Of a DNA stretch of 56,847 bases, positions 1 to 8,047 are shown one piece after another. A program made the translations under genes and the position numbers. Each line of letters opens with the position of its first letter. Position 1 is the first letter of the stretch. The stretch is taken from NCBI GenBank assembly GCA_045531205.1, contig JAZSDN010000090.1, positions 1-56,847 on the forward strand, written 5' to 3'. A model generated the notes under the pieces. That model did not search any database, was not told the DNA's origin, and worked only from the letters and a program-made list of their open reading frames with translations. Source of the stretch: JAZNQL01 sp045531205. Its GTDB lineage: Bacteria > Bacillota > Clostridia > UMGS1883 > UMGS1540.

Positions 1-836
1 TGTGAATGAGTTCGGTATTGTACCGGGCTCATTCCTTTTAGTTTCATAGAAATTCTTTCGTTGTTGTAATAATCAATATATCTTTTTAATTCATCAATGA
101 AAGTGTTAACACTTTCAAATTTTTCGCCATAAAACATTTCGGCCTTTAATCTTCCAAAAAAGTTTTCCATAGCACCATTATCCATACAATTTCCCTTACG
201 AGACATACTTTGCGTAATGTTATGTTCAGCCAGCAACCGTTGATATTCAGCATGCTGATATTGCCAACCTTGGTCAGAATGAAATAATGGTTTTGCATCA
301 ACGGGAAGCTTCTTGAACAAACCATCAAGCATTTCTCTAATTTGATACAGATTTGGACTTAATGAAATAGAGTAAGATACAATTTCTCTATTGTATAAAT
401 CCATAACAGGCGACAAATAGACCTTATCATCACATACTTTAAATTCAGTTACATCGGTTGTAAGTTTTTCAAACGGTTTTGATGCTGCGAAATCTCTTCG
501 AAGTAGGTTATCTGCAATTTTACCAATTTCACCTTTGTATGAATGATATTTTCCATTTTTGCGTTGTTTTCCTCTGATGTTAAGTTCGTTCATCAATTTT
601 AATACAGTTTTATGGTTGATTGTATATCCTTTTTGTTTAAGCACGGATAAAATTCTTCTGTATCCATATCTTCCTTTGTTTTGATTGAATATATCAAGCA
701 TAATTTCTTTAATTTCTTTGTACTTATCAGTATCTTTTAATTTTAGATAATAATAAAAAGTACTTCTTGCAACTCCTGATAATTTCAACAAGTCATTTAG
801 TGGATATCTCTGCCTTAGTTCAGCAATAACAACTAC
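1..836 (-). CDS. IS3-family transposase OrfB (DDE integrase core), partial
   Basis: The minus-strand frame is open from the slippage site at about 836 to the window edge, giving about 278 residues without a stop. It encodes an rve-type integrase. Visible motifs are TTDVTEF (first Asp), HSDQGWQYQ (second Asp) and CMDNGAMENFFGRLK (Glu), together with the terminal YNNERISMKLKGMSP motif typical of the IS150 group. The frame is -1 relative to OrfA, so the active product is expected to be an OrfAB fusion. Only a few C-terminal residues can be missing, because the conserved end of the family has already been reached. The gene appears functional. Confidence 0.85.
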
Positions 837-1216
837 TTTTTCCTGCTTTCTCGCTGTATCCTCTCCTGAACTAAGGCATCTAATTTTTTTAAATATTCTA
901 TCTCCATTCTAAGACGCTGATTTTCTGCAATTAAATCTTCTTTAACGTTCTTATCAAGTTTAGGTGGGCGACCTTTTTGTGTTCCACTTGCTTTACAAGC
1001 TCTGCCTCGCCTTTCTTTCATTAGACCTTCGGCTCCTTCTTCTAAAAATATGCGTTCCCACAACCTGATTTTAGAAAGATGATTAACTTCCGGTTCGTCC
1101 TTCCAATACTTTCGTATGGTTTCACAATACCCAAGGTGGTGTTCTCGCATATCCATTATAACAGATATTTTGAATTCTGGCGAGTATGTTTTGTTTTTTC
1201 TTCCTGTTTTACCCAT
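833..1216 (-). CDS. IS3-family transposase OrfA (helix-turn-helix)
   Basis: OrfA provides the DNA-binding part of an IS3-type transposase, and after a -1 frameshift it is fused to OrfB. The protein of 127 residues starts at the ATG at 1216, preceded by GGAGGTG on the minus strand. An upstream GTG at 1264 would lie outside the element's terminal repeat and is unlikely to be the start. The N-terminus (GKTGRKNKTYSPEFK) is the usual HTH_Tnp_1 opening, and the C-terminus is a basic coiled coil (LIAENQRLRMEIEYLKKL) of the leucine-zipper type used for multimerisation. The frame ends in AGG AAA AAG TAG, where the A5G run is a plausible slippage site into OrfB. Confidence 0.88.
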   Translation of the reverse strand: MGKTGRKNKTYSPEFKISVIMDMREHHLGYCETIRKYWKDEPEVNHLSKIRLWERIFLEEGAEGLMKERRGRACKASGTQKGRPPKLDKNVKEDLIAENQRLRMEIEYLKKLDALVQERIQRESRKK

Positions 1217-1312
1217 AAAAAATATGCACCTCCAAAAGTGTCTAACTTTTGGGGTGCATATCACTTATATGCAGTCTTTGTTTTTATTTGTCTTTTTACG
1301 GTCTTGGGCTTT

Positions 1313-1618
1313 TTATGGTTTTTCTTTTATATAAACTTTTTGTGTTTTTAAAAACAAGCTTATAATTATTTTATCGTTTTCAGAGAGACAAATATTATCA
1401 GACAATGCAACCGCCTTGCCAAAAAGCTTTTTAGCCCTGCCCGAAAGTATATACTCATCAAAATAAAAATCAGCATATATTTTCCCTAATTCTTTATACA
1501 GTTTGACGGATAAATCATCTTCTTGTGCAAGTTTTGATACATACTTCCAGAGCAACCTCCCCTTTATTGCACGAAATATACTTCTTTTATATTTTACTTT
1601 TATTTTATTCTCCTGCAT
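1313..1618 (-). CDS. Small basic protein of unknown function
   Basis: I do not recognise this gene. The start is placed at the ATG at 1618, which follows AGAGGAG on the minus strand; the open frame extends to 1684, but there is no better ribosome site there. The 101-residue product has a very basic N-terminal third (KIKVKYKRSIFRAIKGRLLWK) followed by an amphipathic, probably all-helical remainder. No signal peptide or clear membrane segment is visible. It lies divergent to the XRE gene at 1720 and next to the IS3 element, in an accessory-looking AT-rich patch. It could be a small regulatory or mobile-element protein, but nothing in the sequence fixes a role. Confidence 0.5.
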   Translation of the reverse strand: MQENKIKVKYKRSIFRAIKGRLLWKYVSKLAQEDDLSVKLYKELGKIYADFYFDEYILSGRAKKLFGKAVALSDNICLSENDKIIISLFLKTQKVYIKEKP

Positions 1619-1719
1619 TTTTCTTTTTCTCCTCTCTTGTTCATCTTTAGAACTTATTATAACAAATTCCTGTAATAAAATCAAACAAAAAGTTCATCTT
1701 AATAACATTGGGAGTTTTT

Positions 1720-1956
1720 ATGAAAATTTATTGGCATGGCGAAAGCAAAAATATTATAGGCAAAAACCTTTACAAAATAAGATGCGAAAAAAAGCTTACG
1801 CAGGAACAGCTTGCCGTTAAACTGCAGCTTGAAGGTTATGAGTTTGACCGACTTACCATTCTTCGTATAGAAAAGGGGTTAAGATTTGTTCCTGATTACG
1901 AAGTATGTGCTTTATGTAAGGTTTTAAATGTATCTTATAACGATTTGCTGGATTAA
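1720..1956 (+). CDS. XRE-family helix-turn-helix regulator
   Basis: This is a 78-residue, single-domain Cro/C1-type DNA-binding protein. The HTH core is IRCEKKLTQEQLAVKLQLEGYEFDRLTILRIEKG, with the usual TQEQLA helix 2 and the TILRIEKG recognition region, followed by PDYEVCALCKVLNVSYNDLLD. The LQLEGYEFD insertion between helices 2 and 3 matches a subgroup often found as small stand-alone regulators in Clostridia. The start is the ATG at 1720, five bases after GGGAG. There is no partner toxin gene beside it. The target is unknown; autoregulation or control of the divergent 1313-1618 gene is possible. Confidence 0.8.
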   Translation: MKIYWHGESKNIIGKNLYKIRCEKKLTQEQLAVKLQLEGYEFDRLTILRIEKGLRFVPDYEVCALCKVLNVSYNDLLD

Positions 1957-2021
1957 TTTCAAAAAATAAATTTCTTTATTTGAGTATATCACGTCCCTCT
2001 TTAAAAGTCAACCCAAAAGAG

Positions 2022-2057
2022 GTAATTATTTTAACTCAAAAAAGTTAGAATAATTAC
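2022..2057. promoter_or_regulatory. 15-bp-arm palindrome before the second XRE gene (candidate operator)
   Basis: The arms 2022-2036 (GTAATTATTTTAACT) and 2043-2057 are complementary except for one position, and flank a CAAAAA loop. The palindrome ends directly before the GAGGTG ribosome site at 2058. As DNA it could be the autoregulatory operator of the downstream XRE protein. As RNA it would form a hairpin abutting the ribosome site. There is no T-tract, so it is not a terminator. Confidence 0.55.
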
Positions 2058-2069
2058 GAGGTGATAAAA

Positions 2070-2312
2070 GTGAATATAGGCGAGGCTGCCAAATTAAGAA
2101 TTCTTGAACTTTGTGACCAAAATAATATAACAGTTAACAAACTTGCAACTATAAGCGGTGTAACCCAGTCTACATTAAGCAATATAATAAGCGGCAGAAA
2201 TAACAGTGCCACAATATCTACAATAAAAAAGTTGTGTGACGGGTTGAATATATCCATTAACGACTTTTTTGCATCGGATTTATTCCGAGACCTTGAGCAG
2301 GAAGTAAAGTAA
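2070..2312 (+). CDS. XRE-family helix-turn-helix regulator
   Basis: This is an 80-residue single-domain HTH protein. The core runs LRILELCDQNNITVNKLATISGVTQSTLSNIISGR, a canonical HTH_3 fold with the recognition helix at TQSTLSNIISG, then TIKKLCDGLNISINDFF. The start is put at the GTG at 2070, because GAGGTG at 2058-2063 is its ribosome site; the in-frame GTG at 2061 lies inside that site. A near-perfect palindrome lies immediately upstream. A strong bidirectional terminator follows the stop codon, so it is probably a single-gene transcript. Confidence 0.82.
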   Translation: MNIGEAAKLRILELCDQNNITVNKLATISGVTQSTLSNIISGRNNSATISTIKKLCDGLNISINDFFASDLFRDLEQEVK

Positions 2313-2321
2313 ATATCATTT

Positions 2322-2359
2322 AAAACGGCAGTGTAAAAAATTTTTTACACTGCCGTTTT
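2322..2359. terminator. Bidirectional intrinsic terminator
   Basis: A perfect 19-bp palindrome (AAAACGGCAGTGTAAAAAA and its complement) with flanking A and T runs separates the converging XRE gene and the minus-strand glycosidase operon. Confidence 0.85.
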
Positions 2360-2374
2360 ATTATCCTTACGTTT

Positions 2375-3886
2375 TTATGCTTTTACAATTTTTGTTTTGC
2401 CGTTCCAGATAATTTCCACACTTACTGGCAAATCGCTTGTTATGGTTATATTGGGTTCTTTGTCAGCCGATGTACGGGGTGCACAGTAAAGGCTTACATT
2501 TGCTTTGCCGAGAGGATAATTTTTTACTCCGTGCCCCTCTGTTTTATTTATGTGCCATGTTATTTTGGACTTTTGTGCGTCGGGGCGGATGCCTAAAACA
2601 TACTCAAACAAAATTGAAATGGGGACAAGTCCTGTCCAACCTACAAAATCACTTTTACTGTGACTGCCCCTTTTTATAAAATCGGGAGCATAATTTTCAA
2701 AAAGAGTGCCCGTTTCGTTATAAACCGAAACAACGCAGTCCAAATATCTGCAGGCAATATTGTGGGCAAGGCTGTCAAAGCCGTGTTTTTCAAGTCCTTT
2801 TAAAACCATATAGCTTGTAGGTGCCCACACGCTGCCGTACCAATAGTTTCCTTCGGGGGCAAACTCAGGGTGGTCAGCAGAAAGCGAGGGTATTCCGCTT
2901 TTTCGGCTAAACTCATTTTTATTTTCAAGATGTAAGACAAAAGACTTTACGCGCTCGTTTGGAACAAGCCCTGCAAGCAATGTCCAGTAAGCTCCTACAG
3001 TTTTTACCGAGCTTTGGCTTCCGTCACGGTACTTATCGTAATAAAATCCGTCCTTTTCGCTCCACATGGTGTTGTTTATTGTTTTTTCCAAAAGCTCTTT
3101 TTCTTTTTTTAACGATTCTGTCTTTTCTTCTATTCCCAGAACTTTTGCCATTTTTATAAGACAATCAGCACTTAAATAGCCCTGAGCACAAGCATCTATC
3201 CAGCTCATAAATCCGTGAGAAAGATGAAGATGATGCCCCTTTTGCAGACGTGGCTGAACGTCCATTCCGCACGCAAGACCCGAGCTGAAATATGACCCGT
3301 CGGGCCAGGAACGGTTTTCTCTTAACCATTCGTGATAGGCAAGCAGGGGATAAAATACCTCTCCAAGCCTTTTTATATCGCCTGTTTGCGAAAAATATTC
3401 CCACTCGCACCACGCAAGAATATTTGGCCCTGTTGATGCAGGATCATCACGGGTAAACTGTTCTCCTGCAACTTCTTCGCAAATTTCACGGCAAATAAAG
3501 CCATCCCTGTGCTGATGCGAATAAAAATTGTCTAATGTTTTTTGAAAATTAAATATCTTTTCAGCGTATTTGCCGAACATAACAATAAAAGCCGAATCCC
3601 ACATAAAAAGATATCCGTTAAACGCTGTATCAATAAAATCCGACACAAAACCTGCCTTTGGGTTTGCCTTGCGAAGGTTCCCAAAAGCTATTTCCCAAGC
3701 CTTATAGTAACAGTTTATAATATCCTCATGCCCTTCAAATACAGGTTTTGGCAACTCTTCTTTTATATCAGAATAAAGCGGAAGCTCGCCTTTGTCGGGC
3801 GTTTTTGTTATAAAAACGTTTTTTTCTACATGCGGGTTATCCGCATAAAATAAATTATCGTTAACCTGAAATGTTTTTTTAATCAT
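2375..3886 (-). CDS. Trehalase-like (GH63/GH37-type) (alpha/alpha)6 glycosidase
   Basis: The 503-residue protein is an inverting glycosidase of the six-hairpin barrel class. Motifs that support this are FMWDSAF (residues 94-100), GMDVQPR around D209, which matches the acid-bearing GMDxxxR motif of GH63 enzymes, and LFENYAPD with E397 at the position of the general base. There is no signal peptide, so it should act in the cytoplasm on imported oligosaccharides; mannosylglycerate or glucosylglycerate hydrolase-type activity is possible. The start codon overlaps the nrdR stop (ATGA), so it is the last gene of the yifB operon. The exact substrate cannot be read from the sequence. Confidence 0.75.
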   Translation of the reverse strand: MIKKTFQVNDNLFYADNPHVEKNVFITKTPDKGELPLYSDIKEELPKPVFEGHEDIINCYYKAWEIAFGNLRKANPKAGFVSDFIDTAFNGYLFMWDSAFIVMFGKYAEKIFNFQKTLDNFYSHQHRDGFICREICEEVAGEQFTRDDPASTGPNILAWCEWEYFSQTGDIKRLGEVFYPLLAYHEWLRENRSWPDGSYFSSGLACGMDVQPRLQKGHHLHLSHGFMSWIDACAQGYLSADCLIKMAKVLGIEEKTESLKKEKELLEKTINNTMWSEKDGFYYDKYRDGSQSSVKTVGAYWTLLAGLVPNERVKSFVLHLENKNEFSRKSGIPSLSADHPEFAPEGNYWYGSVWAPTSYMVLKGLEKHGFDSLAHNIACRYLDCVVSVYNETGTLFENYAPDFIKRGSHSKSDFVGWTGLVPISILFEYVLGIRPDAQKSKITWHINKTEGHGVKNYPLGKANVSLYCAPRTSADKEPNITITSDLPVSVEIIWNGKTKIVKA

Positions 3887-4341
3887 ATTTTCTTTTCAAC
3901 CAAAAGCTTGTTAAGCTCTTCCATAAATGTGTTTATGTCCTTGAACTGACGGTAAACAGACGCAAATCGAACATAGGCAACCTCGTCGATTTCTTTAAGT
4001 CTGTCCATTACCATTTCGCCTATTTTGTCGGAGCTTATTTCGTGCTCCATAGAGTTTTGAACCATTGTTTCAATGTCTGCTACCATAGCCTCTATAACAT
4101 TTATGGGAATAGGGCGTTTCTGGCATGCACGCAATACACCGCTCATAAGCTTTTCTGCCGAAAACTCTTCTCTTGTCTTGTCCTTTTTTACCACCATTAT
4201 GGGCATTGTTTCTATTTTTTCGTAAGTGGTAAAACGCTGTGCGCATTCAAGACATTCTCTTCTTCGTCTTATATCTCCGCCTTCTGTGGGACGTGAGTCT
4301 ATTACTTTACTTTCGGTAAATCCGCAATAGGGACATTTCAT
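3883..4341 (-). CDS. nrdR: Transcriptional repressor NrdR
   Basis: NrdR represses ribonucleotide reductase genes in response to bound ATP/dATP. The 152-residue protein shows the diagnostic zinc ribbon (C3, C6, C30, C33) with the DSRPTEGGDIRRRREC motif. An ATP-cone domain follows from about residue 45 to 140 (VVKKDKTREEFSAEKLMSGVLRAC). Length and motifs match the family. It starts one base into the rpiB stop (TAATG) and its own stop overlaps the next gene's start, so translation is coupled across the operon. No nrd structural genes are in the window, so it acts in trans. Confidence 0.96.
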   Translation of the reverse strand: MKCPYCGFTESKVIDSRPTEGGDIRRRRECLECAQRFTTYEKIETMPIMVVKKDKTREEFSAEKLMSGVLRACQKRPIPINVIEAMVADIETMVQNSMEHEISSDKIGEMVMDRLKEIDEVAYVRFASVYRQFKDINTFMEELNKLLVEKKI

Positions 4342-4781
4342 TACTTATCATTCCTTTCAAGGCTTGAAATCTTATCTACTCTTACTGCGTGTCGTCCGCC
4401 TAAAAACTCTGCCGAAAGCCACGCATCAACACATTCAGCCGCAAGCACCTCGCCCGTTGTTCTTCCGCCAAGGCACAAAATGTTTGCATTGTTGTGCTCT
4501 TTTGCAAGGCGTGCTGATACGCTCTCGCTTACAACTGCCGCACGTATGCCGTTTATTTTGTTTGCGGCTATTGATATTCCAATACCTGTTCCGCAACACA
4601 AAACTGCACATTCTGCTCTTTTTTCCACTACCTCTTTTGCAACCTTTTCTGCAATATCGGGATAATCGCAGGATTCTCCATTGCATCCCATATCGCATAC
4701 TTCATATCCCTTTTCTTCAAGATGTTTTTTTAAATATTCTTTTAATGTATAACCGCCGTGGTCAGATCCTATAGCTATCAT
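4341..4781 (-). CDS. rpiB: Ribose 5-phosphate isomerase B
   Basis: RpiB interconverts ribulose 5-phosphate and ribose 5-phosphate in the pentose phosphate pathway. The 146-residue protein carries the LacAB_rpiB signature: IGSDHGGYTLKEYL at the N-terminus, the catalytic cysteine in the CCGTGIGISIAANK loop (C63), and AKEHNNANILCLGGR. Length is typical. The start overlaps the tsaB stop by four bases (ATGA type). A closely related allose-6-phosphate isomerase function cannot be excluded, but the housekeeping context favours RpiB. Confidence 0.95.
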   Translation of the reverse strand: MIAIGSDHGGYTLKEYLKKHLEEKGYEVCDMGCNGESCDYPDIAEKVAKEVVEKRAECAVLCCGTGIGISIAANKINGIRAAVVSESVSARLAKEHNNANILCLGGRTTGEVLAAECVDAWLSAEFLGGRHAVRVDKISSLERNDK

Positions 4782-5470
4782 TCTTTTCTCTCCTTTTGTC
4801 TTTCTTCATATTCTCGTTCTGCCTGTGGTTTTCGTATATATCTCGGCAAAAGCTCGTCAGCGCTTACCCTTTCAAGGCTTTGTGCCGCCATTACTATGCC
4901 CGATGCTCTCTCGTAACAAAGATTTTCGGGAGCAAAATATGCTTTATCGCCTAAAAGCTGTGTTATTTTTTCTTTATAAACGGGAACTCCGTCACCTACA
5001 AAAATTGTTTTTTCGGAAATTTCGGAGCAAAGCTCTTCTACAGGAATTGCCCTTTCGGCACATACTTCTTTTAAAATTCCATTTTCAAAGCGGTAGAGGG
5101 CATTATAAACCTCTGCTCTTCGTGCGTCCATAATGGGGCAGATAAGTCCGTCAAAAACCGACACGTTATAAGCAAGACTCATTAAAGGGGATACCCCTGC
5201 GCACGGCTTTCCTTGTGCCATTGCAAGACCTTTTATTGTGCCAACTCCTATACGCAAGCCAGTAAATGAACCAGGCCCGTCGCTTACTGCAAACAAGTCA
5301 ATTTCTGACACGTCAATTTTTGATTTTTTCAGCACCTCGTCTATTTGAGGTAAAAGCGTTTCGGAATGGGTAAGTCCACTGTTTAAATAGCTTTCTGCCA
5401 CTATTTTCCCGTCACGCATCAAGGCTGCTCCTGCCGATACAGCAGAGCTTTCTACTCCAAGTATATTCAT
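4778..5470 (-). CDS. tsaB: tRNA N6-threonylcarbamoyladenosine synthesis protein TsaB
   Basis: TsaB is the scaffold partner of TsaD and TsaE in making t6A37 on ANN-decoding tRNAs. The 230-residue protein opens with NILGVESSAVSAGAAL, has the conserved SDGPGSFTGLRIGVGTIKGLA segment of the ASKHA fold, and ends in a basic tail typical of Clostridia. It overlaps tsaE by four bases upstream and rpiB by four bases downstream. The tsaE-tsaB pairing confirms the assignment. TsaD is not in the window. Confidence 0.95.
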   Translation of the reverse strand: MNILGVESSAVSAGAALMRDGKIVAESYLNSGLTHSETLLPQIDEVLKKSKIDVSEIDLFAVSDGPGSFTGLRIGVGTIKGLAMAQGKPCAGVSPLMSLAYNVSVFDGLICPIMDARRAEVYNALYRFENGILKEVCAERAIPVEELCSEISEKTIFVGDGVPVYKEKITQLLGDKAYFAPENLCYERASGIVMAAQSLERVSADELLPRYIRKPQAEREYEERQKERKE

Positions 5471-5886
5471 AAGTTCATTCCTTCTATTGTTATTTTTCGC
5501 TCCTCTTCAGCTTCTCCTCTTTCAATTTTTACGCATATTGCGTCAGGAAACAGCTCTTCCACCTTGTCGGGCCATTCTATAAGCGAAATATCCTTGTATA
5601 AATACTCGTACACGCCAAGCTCCTCAAGCTCTTCTTCGCTTTGTACTCTGTAAAAATCGTAGTGGTAAAGATTAGGCGTGCCTTCATACATATTCATAAC
5701 GGTAAAGGTGGGGCTTGACACTCTGCCCTCATACCCGACTCCTTTTGCAAAACCCCTTGTAAAGGCGGTTTTTCCTGCCCCTAAATCTCCTTTTAAAAAG
5801 ATTTGTGCCGGAGGTGTTATTTTTTTTGCAAAATCTGCCGCAAAGCTTTCTGTTTCGGCAGGACTTTTTGATAAAAATTCTATCAT
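5467..5886 (-). CDS. tsaE: tRNA threonylcarbamoyladenosine synthesis ATPase TsaE
   Basis: TsaE is the P-loop ATPase of the t6A machinery and is needed for turnover of the TsaBD complex. The 139-residue protein has the Walker A motif GDLGAGKT (residues 33-40), the family motifs SPTFTVMNMYEG and YHYDFYRV, and LIEWPDKVEELFP near the C-terminus. Length is normal. Start and stop each overlap the neighbouring gene by four bases, so yifB-tsaE-tsaB are translationally coupled. Confidence 0.95.
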   Translation of the reverse strand: MIEFLSKSPAETESFAADFAKKITPPAQIFLKGDLGAGKTAFTRGFAKGVGYEGRVSSPTFTVMNMYEGTPNLYHYDFYRVQSEEELEELGVYEYLYKDISLIEWPDKVEELFPDAICVKIERGEAEEERKITIEGMNL

Positions 5887-7406
5887 AAACGGATTTTCTT
5901 GTCCAGGCTGCGGTACTGAATAGCCTCGGCTATGTGCAGCTCGTCAATGTTCTCCTTTCCTTCAAGGTCTGCTATGGTGCGTGCCACCTTAAGTATGCGG
6001 GAATATGCTCTTGCACTCATTGCCATACTTTCAAACGCACCCTCTAAAATTGCACGTCCCATATCGGTTAATGTGCAGAATTTGTCTATCCCGTCGCCCG
6101 AAAGCTGTGCGTTACAGTATATTCCGCTGTCACGATAGCGTAAAAGCTGTATTTGCCTTGCTTTTTCAACTCTCTTTTTTATGTCGGCAGAGCTTTCTGC
6201 GGGTGCGGTTCTTAAATCTGTATAGCTTACTCTTGGTACTTCTACCTGTATATCAAGCCTGTCAAGCAGCGGCCCGCTTACTCTTGAAAGGTATCGGTGT
6301 ACCTCGCCTTCGCTGCAGCGGCACTGCTTCATACTGTCGCCGTAATAGCCGCATTTACAGGGGTTCATAGCACATACAACCATTGTTTTGCAAGGATAGG
6401 TACAGGTTGCGTTTACTCTTGTAACTGTTACAAACCCGTCTTCCATAGGTTGACGCAAAACCTCACTTGCATTGCGTGAAAATTCGGGCAGTTCGTCTAA
6501 AAACAGAACTCCGTTATGCGAAAGCGAAAGCTCACCGGGTTTTGCCGAGTTTCCGCCTCCTGCCAGGGCAGGTGCCGAAACTGTATGGTGCGGTGCCCTG
6601 AAAGGACGTTGTGTTACAAGGGGTTTTGTATCAGGCAAAAGACCTGCCGTGCTGTAAACCTTTGTTACTTCAATGGCTTCGTCTACGCTCATTTCGGGCA
6701 GAATTGTGGGTATTCTTTTTGCTATCATACTTTTCCCAGAGCCCGGTGCCCCCACCATTAAAAGGTTGTGTCCGCCTGCTGCCGCTATCTCAACTGCACG
6801 CTTTACATTCTCCTGTCCGTGAACCTCGGAAAAATCAACCTCATATTCTCTGTTTTCGTTAAAAATTGCTTCAATATCGCACTTTTTAGGTGCAATTTCA
6901 AGTTCGCCTTTTATAAAGTTAACGGCATCGGCAAGAGTTTTTACACCAAAAACCTCTGCACCCGAAAGTGCCGCTTCTTCTGCATTGTCAAAGGGAAGGA
7001 TAAACTTTTTAAATCCTTCCTTCAAAGCATCTGTTACCATAGGCAGAATACCTCGTACAGGTCTTACCTCGCCTGCAAGCGAAAGCTCGCCTATCAACAC
7101 ATAATTTTCTGTTTTTTTGCACTGCTCTGTGCACGCCAAAACTGCCACCGCAATGGGAAGGTCAAAGTGTGTACCCTCTTTTCTTATCCTTGCGGGTGCA
7201 AGATTTAAAGTATATTTTTTTGAAGGAAGTGTATATCCGCAGTTTTTTATTGCCGCACGCACTCGTTCCTTTGCTTCTTTTACCGCGGTATCAGGGAGCC
7301 CTACAATATCAAAAGAGGGGAGCCCGCCCGAAGCATCAGCCTCAACCTCGGTAATAAAGCCGTTTATTCCTGTAAGACCGCAGGAAAAAACCTTTGCCGT
7401 TGCCAT
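5883..7406 (-). CDS. YifB/ComM-family Mg-chelatase-like AAA+ ATPase
   Basis: This family includes ComM, a branch-migration helicase used in natural transformation; the role in Clostridia is not settled. The 507-residue protein has the N-terminal Lon-S16-like ChlI domain (about 1-170, VEADASGGLPSFDIVGLPD and LNLAPARIRKEG). An AAA+ core follows with Walker A GAPGSGKS and the FRAPHHTVSAPALAGGG and LFLDELPEF motifs, then a zinc-binding CNPCKCGYYGD...C loop and a C-terminal helical domain. It is the first gene of a six-gene minus-strand operon, with AAGGAGGT before its ATG and a promoter at 7444-7472. Confidence 0.93.
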   Translation of the reverse strand: MATAKVFSCGLTGINGFITEVEADASGGLPSFDIVGLPDTAVKEAKERVRAAIKNCGYTLPSKKYTLNLAPARIRKEGTHFDLPIAVAVLACTEQCKKTENYVLIGELSLAGEVRPVRGILPMVTDALKEGFKKFILPFDNAEEAALSGAEVFGVKTLADAVNFIKGELEIAPKKCDIEAIFNENREYEVDFSEVHGQENVKRAVEIAAAGGHNLLMVGAPGSGKSMIAKRIPTILPEMSVDEAIEVTKVYSTAGLLPDTKPLVTQRPFRAPHHTVSAPALAGGGNSAKPGELSLSHNGVLFLDELPEFSRNASEVLRQPMEDGFVTVTRVNATCTYPCKTMVVCAMNPCKCGYYGDSMKQCRCSEGEVHRYLSRVSGPLLDRLDIQVEVPRVSYTDLRTAPAESSADIKKRVEKARQIQLLRYRDSGIYCNAQLSGDGIDKFCTLTDMGRAILEGAFESMAMSARAYSRILKVARTIADLEGKENIDELHIAEAIQYRSLDKKIRL

Positions 7407-7443
7407 ATACTTACCTCCTTTTATTTTCTTTCAGAAATTTATC

Positions 7444-7472
7444 TTATCATAAGCAAAAATGCTTGCTTGCAA
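7444..7472 (-). promoter_or_regulatory. Probable sigma-A promoter of the yifB operon
   Basis: On the minus strand, TTGCAA (7467-7472), a 17-nt spacer and TGATAA (7444-7449) lie about 40 bp before the yifB start codon. Spacing is ideal; the -10 box is imperfect. Confidence 0.45.
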
Positions 7473-7495
7473 GGGCTTTTTTGCGACGCCGCGGG

Positions 7496-7570
7496 TTGAT
7501 GCAGTGCTCGATAGAGCACAAAGAGCGACAGCTCTTAAAATTTTATAAAATAAAATTTTGTATGCATCAA
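7496..7570. repeat. 75-nt cloverleaf of three hairpins closed by an 8-bp stem
   Basis: The outer arms TTGATGCA (7496-7503) and TGCATCAA (7563-7570) enclose three hairpins. They are GTGCTC-gata-GAGCAC (7504-7519), AAGAGC-gaca-GCTCTT (7521-7536) and AAAATTTTAT-aaa-ATAAAATTTT (7537-7559). All pairs are Watson-Crick. It lacks the tRNA invariant bases. It sits just downstream of the NUDIX gene and resembles the hairpin clusters at 8427-8620 and 51952-52035. Confidence 0.8.
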
Positions 7571-7590
7571 TTATATAATTCGTGTGCATT

Positions 7591-8034
7591 TTAGATGCTG
7601 TCATTTAATCTGTATTTAAGCTCATATAATGCCGTTTTATTTGAATCAAAAGTTAATAACTTGTTGGCTTCTTTGTAATCCACCCATTTATATTCTGCGT
7701 GCTCTTTTGACAGAATAATTTCATTTCCACATTTAAATACAAATGAATATTCGGGTATTACATAGGTGTGTTCGGACCAATTCTTACGGTGTTTTTCAGA
7801 AATGCAATTCGCAGGTATAAAACATATTGTACAAAGTTGTATAATATTTCTAATTTCAATTCCAACTTCTTCAAAAATTTCACGACGAGCTGCTTCAATA
7901 GGTATTTCTTTATCTTCTCCGCCTCCAGCGATAAACTGCCAGTGGTCTGTATCTGCACGATGTAAAATACAACATAATATATTACCATTTATTATCTTAT
8001 ATGGTATTGCAAGAATTTGATATGGTGCTCTCAT
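7591..8034 (-). CDS. NUDIX hydrolase
   Basis: NUDIX enzymes cleave nucleoside diphosphates linked to another group. The 147-residue protein has a complete NUDIX box, GGGEDKEIPIEAARREIFEEVGI, matching Gx5Ex7REUxEExGU, at about residues 37-59. Its MutT/dATP-pyrophosphohydrolase-like start (APYQILAIPYKI) suggests a nucleotide substrate, such as dihydroneopterin triphosphate or a damaged dNTP, but specificity cannot be read. It starts 13 bases after the stop of the upstream four-helix-bundle gene, so the two are probably co-transcribed. Hairpin clusters flank the pair. Confidence 0.88.
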   Translation of the reverse strand: MRAPYQILAIPYKIINGNILCCILHRADTDHWQFIAGGGEDKEIPIEAARREIFEEVGIEIRNIIQLCTICFIPANCISEKHRKNWSEHTYVIPEYSFVFKCGNEIILSKEHAEYKWVDYKEANKLLTFDSNKTALYELKYRLNDSI

Positions 8035-8047
8035 TCTGTTTATTCCC

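Larger units (their letters stand above)
1..1258 (-). mobile_element. IS3-family (IS150-like) insertion sequence, left part cut by window edge
   Basis: The element contains overlapping orfA and orfB reading frames in the -1 arrangement of IS3 elements. Its visible terminus reads inward on the minus strand from 1258 as TGCACCCCAAAAGTTAGACA, which resembles the ends of IS150-group elements. The other end lies beyond base 1, so target duplication cannot be checked. Both frames look intact within the window. Confidence 0.85.

Noticed and set aside
146..328. Separate 60-residue minus-strand gene
   Set aside because: It is an out-of-frame shadow of the IS3 OrfB; the real frame there reads SRKGNCMDNGAMENFF.
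7496..7570. tRNA gene (cloverleaf of 75 nt)
   Set aside because: It has four stems of about the right size but no TTCGA-type T loop, no D-loop GG and no 7-bp acceptor with discriminator, and the third arm is pure A/T.
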